Positions 26,911 through 34,902 of a DNA stretch of 49,648 nucleotides are shown one piece after another. The position numbers and the translations under genes are program-made. Position 1 is the first letter of the stretch. The number at the start of each line of letters is the position of its first letter. Below the pieces are notes generated by a model that had not been told where the DNA came from, searched no databases, and saw only the letters and a program-made list of their open reading frames with translations. Origin of the DNA: an uncultured Olsenella sp. (GTDB taxonomy: Bacteria; Actinomycetota; Coriobacteriia; Coriobacteriales; Atopobiaceae); contig OMVT01000016.1 in NCBI GenBank assembly GCA_900314535.1, positions 1 to 49,648 of the forward strand, given 5' to 3'.

Positions 26911-27903
26911 CCTTCGGCACGCTATCAATCGCTTCAGGCGTTTCTGCCCGCGAAGAGCTCAGCGCCTTCGCGACGGCGGTCTCGACCATCTCTTCGACCG
27001 CCTCCGCCATGCAGAACGCCATGTGCTGCGCGAGCACGGTATTCGGGAACTGCCTGAGGCATGCCATGTCACGGTTCCGAAGGATGTCCCCCGAACGGTT
27101 GGGGTGGCAGATTCCCTGCTCCCCCTCGAGGACACCCATCGCAAGGGCGCCGATCTTGCCCGATTCGATGCCTTCTGTAAGGGCAGAGACATCCAGGAGA
27201 TCGGGGCGGGCTGTATTTCACGAGTACCACCCCATCCTTCATCTCGGCAAGCGATTCACGGGACACCAGCTGGTGGTTTGCAGGCGTTGCCGGCACATGG
27301 AAGGAGATCACGTCGGACGCACGGAAGAGCTCATCCTGCGATACATTGGCAGCGCGCTTCGCGACTTCAGGGTTCGCATGATGGCCTGTGGCCAGAATCT
27401 CGCAGCCAAAGCCGGAGAGCCTCTGCACGACGGCAGCGCCGATGGCGCCGGTACCGACGACGCCCGCGGCAAGAGAGGAGAGCGTCCTGCCTTCGAGCCC
27501 TCTGAGCGAATAGTCGTTCACGTTCTGCTGGCAGACCGCAGCCTTGCAGTGCCTGAGGGCCACGAGCGTGAGCATGAGCGTGAGGTCGGCGACAGAATCA
27601 GGCGCATAGTGCGCATTGCTGACCGCGATGCCGAGACGTGCAGCAGCATCGAGGTCGATATGGTCCATGCCGATGGTGCGGGTGACAAGCACATGCACGC
27701 CACGGCCTGCAATCTTGGAGAGGAGCTCCTCGCCGTAGCGGCACTTGTCCCAAGACCAGCGCTGCATCGGCCCCATCGAGCACGTCCAGATGGTCTGGCA
27801 GAAGGCCGCACTCGAGCGTGAGCGCATCCATGAAGGGGAGCTTCTCCACACGCTGGAATGCCTCGGCCTCGTCCGGTCTGACCTAGAATGCTGCAATCTT
27901 CAT
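26906..27903 (-). pseudogene. Disrupted D-2-hydroxyacid (D-lactate-type) dehydrogenase
   Basis: A NAD-dependent D-2-hydroxyacid dehydrogenase split over three frames. ATG 27903 has GGGGAG upstream, but codon 7 is TAG (27883-27885). The frame then reads EKLPFMDALTLECGLLPDH to about 27744, where one extra base shifts it. The second frame carries the core (HVLVTRTIGMDHIDL, the Rossmann GVVGTGAIGAAV, SFHVPAT). A further extra A near 27216-27218 shifts it into a third frame, beginning NTARPDLLDV and containing the Glu (GVLEGE) and His (LAQHMAF) active-site regions to TAG 26906. Correcting three lesions gives about 330 residues, normal for the family. The gene is recently inactivated; sequencing error is possible for the indels but less so for the stop. 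Confidence 0.88.
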
Positions 27904-27939
27904 GTCTCCCCATTCTCATGCTGTTCCGAAGTATACGAA

Positions 27940-27971
27940 AAGAGCCCGCCTCCAGCTGGAGGCGGGCTCTT
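27940..27971 (-). terminator. rplM-rpsI terminator
   Basis: A fully palindromic 32-bp element: AAGAGCCCGCCTCCAG (27940-27955) with its exact reverse complement (27956-27971). On the minus strand it is followed by TTCG and lies 22 bases after the rpsI stop. Confidence 0.88.
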
Positions 27972-27993
27972 GAATGGAGCAAGCCAGAAAGCT

Positions 27994-28389
27994 TTAGCGC
28001 TTCGAGAACTGCGGGCGCTTGCGTGCCTTCTTCAGGCCGTACTTCTTGCGCTCGACGGCACGTGCATCGCGCGTGAGGTAGCCAGCCTTCTTGAGGTCAG
28101 CGCGGTACTCGCCAGCCGTGAGAAGTGCGCGGGCGATGCCCAGGCGCAGTGCGCCGGACTGGCCATTGATGCCGCCGCCATCGCAGAGAGCGATAACGTC
28201 GAAGTGGCCCTCGGTATCCGTCACGCGGAACGGTGCCAGAGCGTTGTCGACGAGCTGCTGGCGGCCGAAGTAGTTGAGTGCGTCACGGCCATTGACGGTG
28301 ACCTTGCCGGTACCCGGAACAAGGCGGACGCGGGCGGTTGCCTCCTTGCGGCGACCGGTGCCGGTGTAAACAGCGGTGTTGTCAGCCAT
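27994..28389 (-). CDS. rpsI: 30S ribosomal protein S9
   Basis: 131 residues. Family features are the N-terminal [40 protein letters not shown] and the basic C-terminal tail ending KRPQFSKR, whose last Arg contacts P-site tRNA. ATG 28389 has GGAGGG 8 bases upstream. It follows rplM by 3 bases in the universal L13-S9 operon and ends at a strong terminator. Confidence 0.98.
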   Translation of the reverse strand: MADNTAVYTGTGRRKEATARVRLVPGTGKVTVNGRDALNYFGRQQLVDNALAPFRVTDTEGHFDVIALCDGGGINGQSGALRLGIARALLTAGEYRADLKKAGYLTRDARAVERKKYGLKKARKRPQFSKR

Positions 28390-28392
28390 CGG

Positions 28393-28833
28393 TTAGGCCC
28401 TCCAATCGATCTTCACAGGGTTCTGAGCGGTGTGCGGATGCTCAGGACCAGCGTAGACCTTGAGCTTCATGGCCTGCTGGTGACCAAGGGTCGACTTCGG
28501 GAGCATGCCCTGAACCGCGTGCTCGATGACACGCTCGGGGTGCTTCTCCATAGCCTCCTTGAAGCTTTCGGTCTTGAGGCCGCCCAGCCAGCCAGAGTAG
28601 CGCCAGTAGGACTTCTTGTCTGCCTTGTTGCCGGTAAGCTGGACCTTAGCGGCATTGATCACGACAACGAAGTCTCCCGTGTCTACATTCGGGGTGTACT
28701 GCGGCTTGTTCTTGCCACGGAGCACATTGGCTGCCGTCGTAGCAAGACGACCAAGGGTCGCACCGTCGGCGTCGATGAGCACCCACTTGCGCTCGACTTC
28801 GCCGGCCTTGGCGTAATGAGTCGACTTCTTCAC
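28393..28833 (-). CDS. rplM: 50S ribosomal protein L13
   Basis: 146 residues, standard length. Recognisable segments are [33 protein letters not shown] and the C-terminal [11 protein letters not shown]. The start is GTG 28833, with GGAGG 6 bases upstream; L13 is an early-assembling protein of the large subunit. A well-matched promoter lies 72 bases upstream, and rpsI follows directly. Confidence 0.98.
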   Translation of the reverse strand: MKKSTHYAKAGEVERKWVLIDADGATLGRLATTAANVLRGKNKPQYTPNVDTGDFVVVINAAKVQLTGNKADKKSYWRYSGWLGGLKTESFKEAMEKHPERVIEHAVQGMLPKSTLGHQQAMKLKVYAGPEHPHTAQNPVKIDWRA

Positions 28834-28904
28834 TTGACTCCTCCATGTACCTGTAACGAAATGCTTATCCTATGAGATTACGGGGCTCAGTGGAAAGCCT
28901 TCAA

Positions 28905-28933
28905 AGTATACAACGGCTCCACATGACCTGCAA
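28905..28933 (-). promoter_or_regulatory. Promoter of the rplM-rpsI operon
   Basis: On the minus strand TTGCAG (28928-28933) and TATACT (28905-28910) are separated by exactly 17 bases, close to the housekeeping sigma consensus. Confidence 0.8.
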
Positions 28934-28977
28934 AGATTCTTTTGTTCCCACAGCTCGTCCACATAGATCCGACACTG

Positions 28978-29895
28978 CTAGAAACGGCCGGGATGCGCGG
29001 GCTGCCAGGTGCTCTCGGGCACGAATGCGCAGATCTCATCCAGACGCCTGATGGCTTCCTGCCTGCCCTCGATATAGAGGTCGAGGAGCTTTCCGCCATC
29101 CGACTCGTTGACGCCGACATCGACAGGCTCAGGCGGTGCGATCACGAGGCAGGAACCCTCCTTCTCGCGGCGCCACAGGTCTTCGCGCTCACCGTTGTAC
29201 ATATAGCGGCGATCCTCGAGCGCCTTTATGAAGTAGGGGTAGTCATCGTAGCGGTGGGAGCGCAGGACAAGGCCTTCGTTGCCAAGGCCCTTCACATAGC
29301 CGCGGTCGCGCGTGAGGACGACAAGGGCCTTTTCTGCCGGCTCGAAGCCCTCGATGTAGGGAAGCTCCTTCTCCCCCAGAGCTGCTGCGAAGGGGATCGA
29401 GTCCGTCGTGCCGCCGTCGAGCATCTCGTGGCCTCTGACCTTCACGGTATGCGAGAAGAGCGGAAGCGACGAGGAGGCACGGATGGCTTCGATATCCTCT
29501 GGGAGCTCCTTCACCTCGAGATAGGCAGGCGTGCCGAAGATCGCGTCAGAGGCGACGCAGTACATGCGCATCGGGTTGTCCTTGAACGTCTCGTTGTCGA
29601 AGGGATCGAGCTCGTTCTGCACCTTGTCGTAGAGGAAGTCCTCGGCCGCGATATTGCCGGTCTTCACATACGACCACCAGGACATGCAGCGAGGATCGTC
29701 TCGGTAGGCAAGCATGATGCGCATCGCACGGCCGATCTGGCGGCTCTTGTAGGTCGCTGCATTCATGGCGCCAGCAGAGACGCCCCAGACAGCGCTGAAC
29801 CCATAGATGCCATGCTCCATCAGGACATCCGTCACGCCCGCCGTGAACATGTCGCGGAATCCGCCGCCTTCGAGCACCAGTGCCACGCCTGCCAT
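28978..29895 (-). CDS. Patatin-like phospholipase family protein
   Basis: 305 residues. The patatin fold is shown by the oxyanion motif EGGGFR near residues 9-14, the nucleophile Ser in GVSAG near residue 41, and the Asp of the dyad in DGGTTDS near residue 160. No signal peptide is present, so it is cytosolic or membrane-associated. Family members hydrolyse acyl esters of phospholipids; the actual substrate is unknown. The C-terminal 100 residues carry charged helical segments as in the YjjU-like subgroup. ATG 29895 has GGAGGAGG upstream. It lies 56 bases after the ThrE-type exporter gene and is probably co-transcribed. Confidence 0.92.
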   Translation of the reverse strand: MAGVALVLEGGGFRDMFTAGVTDVLMEHGIYGFSAVWGVSAGAMNAATYKSRQIGRAMRIMLAYRDDPRCMSWWSYVKTGNIAAEDFLYDKVQNELDPFDNETFKDNPMRMYCVASDAIFGTPAYLEVKELPEDIEAIRASSSLPLFSHTVKVRGHEMLDGGTTDSIPFAAALGEKELPYIEGFEPAEKALVVLTRDRGYVKGLGNEGLVLRSHRYDDYPYFIKALEDRRYMYNGEREDLWRREKEGSCLVIAPPEPVDVGVNESDGGKLLDLYIEGRQEAIRRLDEICAFVPESTWQPAHPGRF

Positions 29896-29951
29896 ATATC
29901 CTCCTCCGTTATCCATTGAGATGGTTATACCCATCATTGGGCACTTGAGCC

Positions 29952-31334
29952 CTAGCTGAGATAGCGCCAGTGCCTGTCCGTGAGGATGCGGGCAGCAGCC
30001 AGGCCTATCGGCAGGAACACGACAATCAGGGCTGCCCTCACCATCCACGTGAGCGAGTCGGCGATGTTGTAGGACGCAAGATAGAAGATTGCGCGATACA
30101 TGTAGAGACCAGGGACCATGATCACGATGGAGGGAACGGTAAGCGAGATCCTCGGGAACGTGAGCTTTTTCCTCACGGCCGAGGCGATGAGGCCTGCCGC
30201 AAGGGCTCCCAGGAAGGCCGCTGCCTCGGGCGGCACGGCAGCAAGATCGACGAGCTCGAGCCTGAGCGTATTGGCAACAGCGCCGATCGCCCCTGCCGTG
30301 GCTGCCATGGGCACCGGACTCGAAAACATGATCGAGAAGCCGAAGACGCCGCAGAAGCTCATGGCTGCCCTCATGAGCGCCAGAGGCGCCGGCGCTATTC
30401 CCAGGGGCGCGAAATCATCCGGCGCAAGATGGACAATGCTTGCAACAAGCCAGCCGAAGAGCGTCGCGACAAGGATGACCGTAAGCGCATAGCACAGGCG
30501 CTCGATGCCGCTCTTGAAATCCATCTTCGCGATATCGAGCCCGCTCGTGATCAGCGGAAAGCCGGGGATGACAAAGAGCATGGCGCCGATGTAGCCCGCT
30601 TCGTGCGAAAGCGCCGCAGGATCGAAGATTCCTAGGGCCATAAGCGCCAGAAGATAGCTCACGCAGGCACAGGACACGGCAACCGCGACGCAGGCAAAAT
30701 GCGTGATGCGCCGCGCCCCCATGATACGGCGCACATACTGGCCAACGCCTGCCCCGACGAAGGCGCACAGCATCTCCGGCGCGCCTCCCCCAAGCAGGAA
30801 CACGAAGGCGGAGCAGGCAAGGGCCGATGCAAGGGCCGACTGGAGCGGCGTATAGCCGCCTTTCGTCTCATGCTCGATCTGGTCCATGAGGCGGTGGCAC
30901 TCCTTGACCGTGAGGTCTGCCCCGCAGGCCTCGAGATCCTTCATGAACGTCTCCATGCGCCAGATGCGCTTCGTGTTCACGCCGCAGGACGGCAGCGAGA
31001 CGATGAAGGTTTCGCGCTCCGTCCCATCGACGCAGGTGCACTCGATCGTGAGCAGGCTCACATCGGCCGAGCAGACGACGCCGAGCGTCTGGGCCACACG
31101 GTTCATGGCCTCGCGCACGCGCCAGCCTCCGGTGCCGCCCGAAAGCGTCAGGAGCCCGACGCGGGCAATGATGGCGCAACGGTCCTCGAGGCAGGCATCG
31201 CGTGCGATCGCATCCGGCTCGTGAATCGTGTCATGCCACCTCAAAGGCATATGGTGGGGATGCGTAAACGATGTGGACGAGACGAGCTCCTCGAGCTCTG
31301 TCCACTCTTCCTCTGTTGCCGGCACATCCTGCAT
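29952..31334 (-). CDS. Threonine/serine exporter family protein (ThrE, both halves fused)
   Basis: 460 residues. The cytoplasmic N-terminal domain (about 35-165) precedes a run of some ten hydrophobic helices covering the ThrE_1 and ThrE_2 halves in one chain, as in Corynebacterium ThrE; GGYTPLQSALASALACSAFVFL begins the membrane part. Characteristic are FVIPGFPLITSGLDIAKMD and the second-half VPSIVIMVPGLYMYRA, which repeat one another in form. It would export small neutral amino acids such as Thr or Ser; the substrate is inferred. ATG 31334 follows GGAAGTGG by about 8 bases; an in-frame TTG at 31352 has no clear ribosome site. Confidence 0.92.
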   Translation of the reverse strand: MQDVPATEEEWTELEELVSSTSFTHPHHMPLRWHDTIHEPDAIARDACLEDRCAIIARVGLLTLSGGTGGWRVREAMNRVAQTLGVVCSADVSLLTIECTCVDGTERETFIVSLPSCGVNTKRIWRMETFMKDLEACGADLTVKECHRLMDQIEHETKGGYTPLQSALASALACSAFVFLLGGGAPEMLCAFVGAGVGQYVRRIMGARRITHFACVAVAVSCACVSYLLALMALGIFDPAALSHEAGYIGAMLFVIPGFPLITSGLDIAKMDFKSGIERLCYALTVILVATLFGWLVASIVHLAPDDFAPLGIAPAPLALMRAAMSFCGVFGFSIMFSSPVPMAATAGAIGAVANTLRLELVDLAAVPPEAAAFLGALAAGLIASAVRKKLTFPRISLTVPSIVIMVPGLYMYRAIFYLASYNIADSLTWMVRAALIVVFLPIGLAAARILTDRHWRYLS

Positions 31335-31414
31335 GGGAAAGACCACTTCCAAAAGACCAGTTTCGCTCTCAGCGCAGACGGCCCCCAGTCTAGCAGCAGC
31401 CCGGCTGCGGCATG

Positions 31415-31450
31415 AAAAAAGCGGGCCACGTGCACATGCACGCAGCCCGC
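31415..31450 (-). terminator. tmRNA terminator
   Basis: GCGGGC and GCCCGC arms (31421-31426, 31445-31450) with an inner GCACGT/GCGTGC arm, followed on the minus strand by six T residues (31415-31420). Confidence 0.9.
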
Positions 31451-31458
31451 ATCGCTTT

Positions 31459-31826
31459 TGGTGGAGGTGCGGAGAATCGAACTCCGGTCCAAAACAAACC
31501 CCTGACAGGTGTCTCCAGGCTCAGCCAGTGCTTGAATCTCGGATGCCTTGCACGCGCCGGCCTGCGCTCGGCATCCCAGCCGGTTCAGTCTTGGCTTCCG
31601 GCATACCCGCTACGTCCGGAAGTGCAGCTCCCTCAAATGACGCCGCACCGCAGCCGGGAGCATGCTGCGGATTGACGGCTGCTAGCTAAAAGTTAAGCAG
31701 CGAGGGCGTAAGAGCCCTGATAAGAGTTGTCGTCAATTCAATTTGACGGTACCCCTGTTTAACGTGGCGAGGAGACCACGGCCTGCTGCCCATCTCAGGT
31801 CTGCCCTGTCGAAACCAGTCACCCCC
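31459..31826 (-). ncRNA. ssrA: tmRNA (transfer-messenger RNA)
   Basis: A 368-base single-piece tmRNA. The 5' end GGGGGUG (31826-31820) pairs with CACCUCC just before the 3' ACCA (31459). The T-arm reads GGTTCGA-like sequence in CCGGAGTTCGATTCTCCG, and the 5' region has the typical GACTGGTTTCGACAGG. The tag reading frame gives (A)DDNSYQGSYALAA with TAA, ending in the YALAA degradation signal. With SmpB (encoded 2 kb away) it frees stalled ribosomes and tags the unfinished proteins for proteolysis. The tag resumes on a GAC codon. Confidence 0.96.
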
Positions 31827-31884
31827 GGTTCAATAAGCAGATCGCTCTGCTGTTTTCAAAGTGCCCCGCCTGCGCGGTCTTACA

Positions 31885-31890
31885 AGTATA
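31885..31890 (-). promoter_or_regulatory. Possible -10 box for ssrA
   Basis: TATACT on the minus strand, 59 bases upstream of the mature 5' end, the same hexamer as in the rplM promoter. No good -35 is present at 17 bases, so a processed precursor is only suggested. Confidence 0.35.
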
Positions 31891-31919
31891 CCCACCTGGG
31901 AGCATTTCTGACAGAGGCG

Positions 31920-32615
31920 CTATGCCTCAAGGGAAGCTGCCTCCTCTTCCGGCTTCCTGTGCTCGCGGTCCCAGAACATGAGACAGAAGGCAGCCACCAG
32001 AAGGATGGAGCTCGCGGCGATAGCATGGAGGCCGAGGGCGGAAAGCAGGCGCGAGCCGATGATGGCACCGATGATGAAGGTGAGGATCGTGCCGTAGTAG
32101 AGAAGGGCCGACTCCAGGTGCTCGCTCTCTCGTGTGTGGATGAAGTCCATGAGGTTATGGGTGCCGCTCCTAAGATTGCCGATGCACATCGTCGTCGCGA
32201 ATCCCCGTCCATGGAGCTTGCGGAAGGCCTGGACCTGCATGCCGCAGGCAAGAGACGTCAGGCTGTTTGCCAGAAGGTCGAAATCCTGGGGCACAAAGGA
32301 GACGGCCACGAGAAGGGCTGCCTCGACGAGAAGCGACGTCTGCCGCCAGTGCAGATGGTGCTCATGGCTCACGTGCTTCACGGTATGCGCAAGGGCGATG
32401 CCGAAGGCGAAGGCCAGGACCGGCAATGCATAGTGGGCGGCCTGGTGCCAGTCACCGTCTGCGATGTTCACGCCGAGAAGCAGCATGTTGCCCGTCTGCG
32501 CATTCGCGAACACCTTGCCGCGTCCCAGATAGGAATAGGCGTCCATGAGGCCACCTGAAAGCGCGAGGAGGACGGCGAGCTCGATGGATTCCGATGTCTG
32601 CTGTGCACGCTGCAT
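31920..32615 (-). CDS. DUF1275 (YoaK-type) integral membrane protein
   Basis: 231 residues with about six hydrophobic helices. The family signature is visible early: GGLMDAYSYL then ANAQTGNMLLLG, and later CGMQVQAFRKLHGRGFATTMCIGNLR. The function of this membrane family is unknown; some members are annotated as possible transporters. The C-tail is Glu-rich and cytoplasmic. The ATG at 32615 has only a weak GAAGAG upstream; an in-frame ATG at 32657 lacks one entirely. It is separate from the ssrA unit and from the rubredoxin operon, which ends in a terminator upstream. Confidence 0.9.
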   Translation of the reverse strand: MQRAQQTSESIELAVLLALSGGLMDAYSYLGRGKVFANAQTGNMLLLGVNIADGDWHQAAHYALPVLAFAFGIALAHTVKHVSHEHHLHWRQTSLLVEAALLVAVSFVPQDFDLLANSLTSLACGMQVQAFRKLHGRGFATTMCIGNLRSGTHNLMDFIHTRESEHLESALLYYGTILTFIIGAIIGSRLLSALGLHAIAASSILLVAAFCLMFWDREHRKPEEEAASLEA

Positions 32616-32682
32616 AGAAAATGTCCGCTCTTCCGGAAGTGGGGTACGGCAATCCATTCTATGCGCTTGTGCATGCAGGCTG

Positions 32683-32722
32683 AAAAAAGGCGCAACAGCA
32701 GCACTTCGCCGCCATTGCGCCT
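32683..32722 (-). terminator. Terminator of the smpB-flavin reductase-rubredoxin operon
   Basis: AGGCGCAA (32688-32695) pairs with TTGCGCCT (32715-32722), followed on the minus strand by TTTTTT. Confidence 0.85.
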
Positions 32723-32759
32723 GCACATCTGTCGCGAGAGACAGCGTTTCTGTCTGGTG

Positions 32760-32906
32760 CTAGTCCTCGACGCGTTCGAACATGTCGGGGCCCACGCCGC
32801 AGACGGGGCATACGTAGTCATCGGGGAGCTCGGGGGTGTCGACCTCGACCTCGTAGCCGCAGACGGTGCACACGAACTTGTAGGTCTTCTTCTCTTCGTC
32901 GGCCAT
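32760..32906 (-). CDS. Rubredoxin
   Basis: 48 residues with the two iron-binding pairs CTVCGY and CPVCG, at the usual spacing, and the aromatic YKFVC start. It carries one electron on a mononuclear iron. ATG 32906 has AGGAGAGG upstream. It lies 65 bases after the flavin reductase gene on the same strand; in clostridia the two are often one protein, the high-molecular-weight rubredoxin that feeds electrons to flavodiiron proteins. Here they are separate chains. Confidence 0.95.
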   Translation of the reverse strand: MADEEKKTYKFVCTVCGYEVEVDTPELPDDYVCPVCGVGPDMFERVED

Positions 32907-32971
32907 GATGCTTCCTCTCCTAAAAGGTTCCTGCTTCATGAAGGGGCCCTTCCCCTCCATGGCATGTAACT

Positions 32972-33484
32972 TTAGCCTATTTCGGGGACAAAGGAAGAGG
33001 CGCGGGCAGGCGTCTTTCCCTTGAGCTCCGAGTGGTACCAGCCATAATCGAGAAGAGGAGCGCCGCTCAGCACTTCGGCGTCCTCGACCTTGCCGACAAA
33101 CACCATATGCGTGCCCACATCCATGGTCTGGACGACTTTGCAGGCAATGACGGCAGCCGCATTCTGCTTCACATACGGATCGCCGAACATCGTGCGGAGC
33201 GTATCGTCTCCGGCGTACTTCGCGAAGTTCGCGCCGGTCCTGAAGCCGAAGCGTCCGATGAACGGCATGTCCGCCTCGCGCGTGAGCGGCACGAGCGCAA
33301 AGTGTCCTGCCGCTTCGATGATGCCTTCCGTATAGTTCTGCTTGTTCACGGCCACCATGACCTGGAGCGGCTCAGAGGTGAGCTGGAGTCCCGTGTTCAC
33401 GACGCAGCCGCTCTCGCGGGTGCCGTCGGACGCCGAGACCACATAGAGGCCAGAGGTGAACTTGAAGAGCGCACGTGTATCCAT
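32972..33484 (-). CDS. Flavin reductase-like FMN-binding protein (Hrb type)
   Basis: 170 residues of the split-barrel flavin reductase family. [11 protein letters not shown] at the start, [16 protein letters not shown], and [11 protein letters not shown] are family segments. The C-terminal [18 protein letters not shown] is typical of NAD(P)H:rubredoxin oxidoreductase (Hrb), in which a rubredoxin domain normally follows; here rubredoxin is the next gene. Likely reduces that rubredoxin for oxygen or NO detoxification in this anaerobe; partners such as a flavodiiron protein are not in the window. ATG 33484 has GAGAGGGG upstream. Confidence 0.9.
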   Translation of the reverse strand: MDTRALFKFTSGLYVVSASDGTRESGCVVNTGLQLTSEPLQVMVAVNKQNYTEGIIEAAGHFALVPLTREADMPFIGRFGFRTGANFAKYAGDDTLRTMFGDPYVKQNAAAVIACKVVQTMDVGTHMVFVGKVEDAEVLSGAPLLDYGWYHSELKGKTPARASSFVPEIG

Positions 33485-33514
33485 TGAAATCCCCTCTCCG
33501 AAGCCGCTTGGGGG

Positions 33515-33991
33515 CTAGCGGCTCCTCGCCTTGAGCGCGCGCTGGATCTCGCGCTCGGTATCCCGTTTTGCCATATCCGCACGCTTGTCGTAGAGCTTCT
33601 TGCCCCGGGCAAGCGCAATCGTGAGCTTTACGCGGTTGTGCTCGTCGAAATACATCTGGAGCGGCACGATGGCCGTGCCCTTCTGGCGGAGCTTCTGGTC
33701 GAGGTAGAAGATCTGCCTCTTGTGGAGAAGGAGCTTCCTTCTTCGGTCAGGATCCCTGTTCCAGACGCCGCCGTTCACGTACGGGTGGATATGCATGCCA
33801 TTGAGCCATACCTCGCCGCCACGGATCAGCACGAACGTGTCCGTGAGCTGGGCCGGCCTGTCGCGCAGGCTCTTCACCTCGGAGCCCGCAAGCTCGATGC
33901 CTGCCTCGAACGTCTCGTCGATGAAGTAGTTGTGGGAGGCAGAGCGGTTCCTCGAGATGACCTTGATGTTCGGCTTTCCCTGCTTGCCCAT
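33515..33991 (-). CDS. smpB: SsrA-binding protein SmpB
   Basis: 158 residues. ISRNRSASHNYFIDETFEAGIELAGSEVKS-type start (in part), the conserved HPY segment, and a basic tail (KRDTEREIQRALKARSR) that enters the empty mRNA channel. It delivers tmRNA to stalled ribosomes. The ATG at 33991 shares a base with the stop of the upstream TPR gene (TGATG), with GGAGG nearby; a GTG one codon earlier is possible. It is followed 30 bases later by the flavin reductase gene; ssrA itself is 1.7 kb further on. Confidence 0.97.
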   Translation of the reverse strand: MGKQGKPNIKVISRNRSASHNYFIDETFEAGIELAGSEVKSLRDRPAQLTDTFVLIRGGEVWLNGMHIHPYVNGGVWNRDPDRRRKLLLHKRQIFYLDQKLRQKGTAIVPLQMYFDEHNRVKLTIALARGKKLYDKRADMAKRDTEREIQRALKARSR

Positions 33992-34851
33992 CACGCCTCC
34001 CCCTCATCCTTCTCATCCTTCTCGTCATCCGCATGGATGAGCTCGAGGAGGGCCTTGCAGGCATCGGTGCCGACAAGATCGCGGGCACGGATCGTGAGCT
34101 CCGTCGCAAGGTTCCTGTTGCCGAAGTCGGCTGCATCGGAGGCACAGAAGAGAAGGCATACCGCGATGTCGGCATTTGCGCCGTCAGGCAGCCCTTCCTT
34201 GCCCAGAAGCTCGCTGCATTCCGAATCGTCTACCTCATCCGGATCGTGGTCCGTACCCTTAGCATCGGCGAGCATCTGCGTGAGCTTCCCGTCGTCTCCC
34301 ATATCGAGGCGGCGCGCAGCGCGCAGGGCCGCTGCCTGCGTCCGGGGCTTGCCAATCGCTCCGAAGTACTCGGAGAAGTTTGCAAACGCACGCGCGAGAT
34401 GGCGGGCATCGCTTGCGCGCTCGAAGACGGAATACGTGAGTGCCAGATATTCCTGGTTGTCGCCCTGGGCACGGAAGAGCTCGGCGAGGTCGAGCCTTGC
34501 TCCGCAGTCCATAGGGTTCCAGCGTATGCACTGCTTCAGCGCCTCGATGGCTTCCTGGGCATCCCCCATCCTCACGCAGGCAAGCGCAAGGTCGGAATAG
34601 AGCCTCGAGAGCGGCTCTCCCACATCCTCGAGCGTGCGCGGATCCTTCTCGACACGGCGGTAGGCCAGGCGCTCGAAGAGCGTCGGAAAGGCGAACCACT
34701 GCGTATCCTCTGTCGTCTGGCAGTTCGCGTCAACGTATTCCTCGGCGTCCTCGGCAAGTGCCGCCAGACGCTTCTTTGCTGCCTCATCCTGCCCGTCGAC
34801 CATGAGCGATTCTGCCGCGACGAGCTCATCCTGAAGATTGCTAGTTCCCAT
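33991..34851 (-). CDS. Tetratricopeptide-like helical protein
   Basis: 286 residues, acidic, with no signal or membrane segment. Residues 95-150 read as TPR units (RLYSDLALACVRMGDAQEAIEALKQCIRWNP and its follow-up), the rest as further helical repeats. It ends in a low-complexity DDEKDEKDEGEA tail. Probably a protein-protein scaffold. It is placed between rnr and smpB and coupled to smpB by TGATG overlap, so a link to RNA quality control is plausible but inferred. ATG 34851 has a modest AGGA upstream. Confidence 0.8.
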   Translation of the reverse strand: MGTSNLQDELVAAESLMVDGQDEAAKKRLAALAEDAEEYVDANCQTTEDTQWFAFPTLFERLAYRRVEKDPRTLEDVGEPLSRLYSDLALACVRMGDAQEAIEALKQCIRWNPMDCGARLDLAELFRAQGDNQEYLALTYSVFERASDARHLARAFANFSEYFGAIGKPRTQAAALRAARRLDMGDDGKLTQMLADAKGTDHDPDEVDDSECSELLGKEGLPDGANADIAVCLLFCASDAADFGNRNLATELTIRARDLVGTDACKALLELIHADDEKDEKDEGEA

Positions 34852-34902
34852 ATCGTTCCTGTCATGCGTGCAGAAGCCCTGCTTCTGCCGTCTGTTCTCT
34901 AT

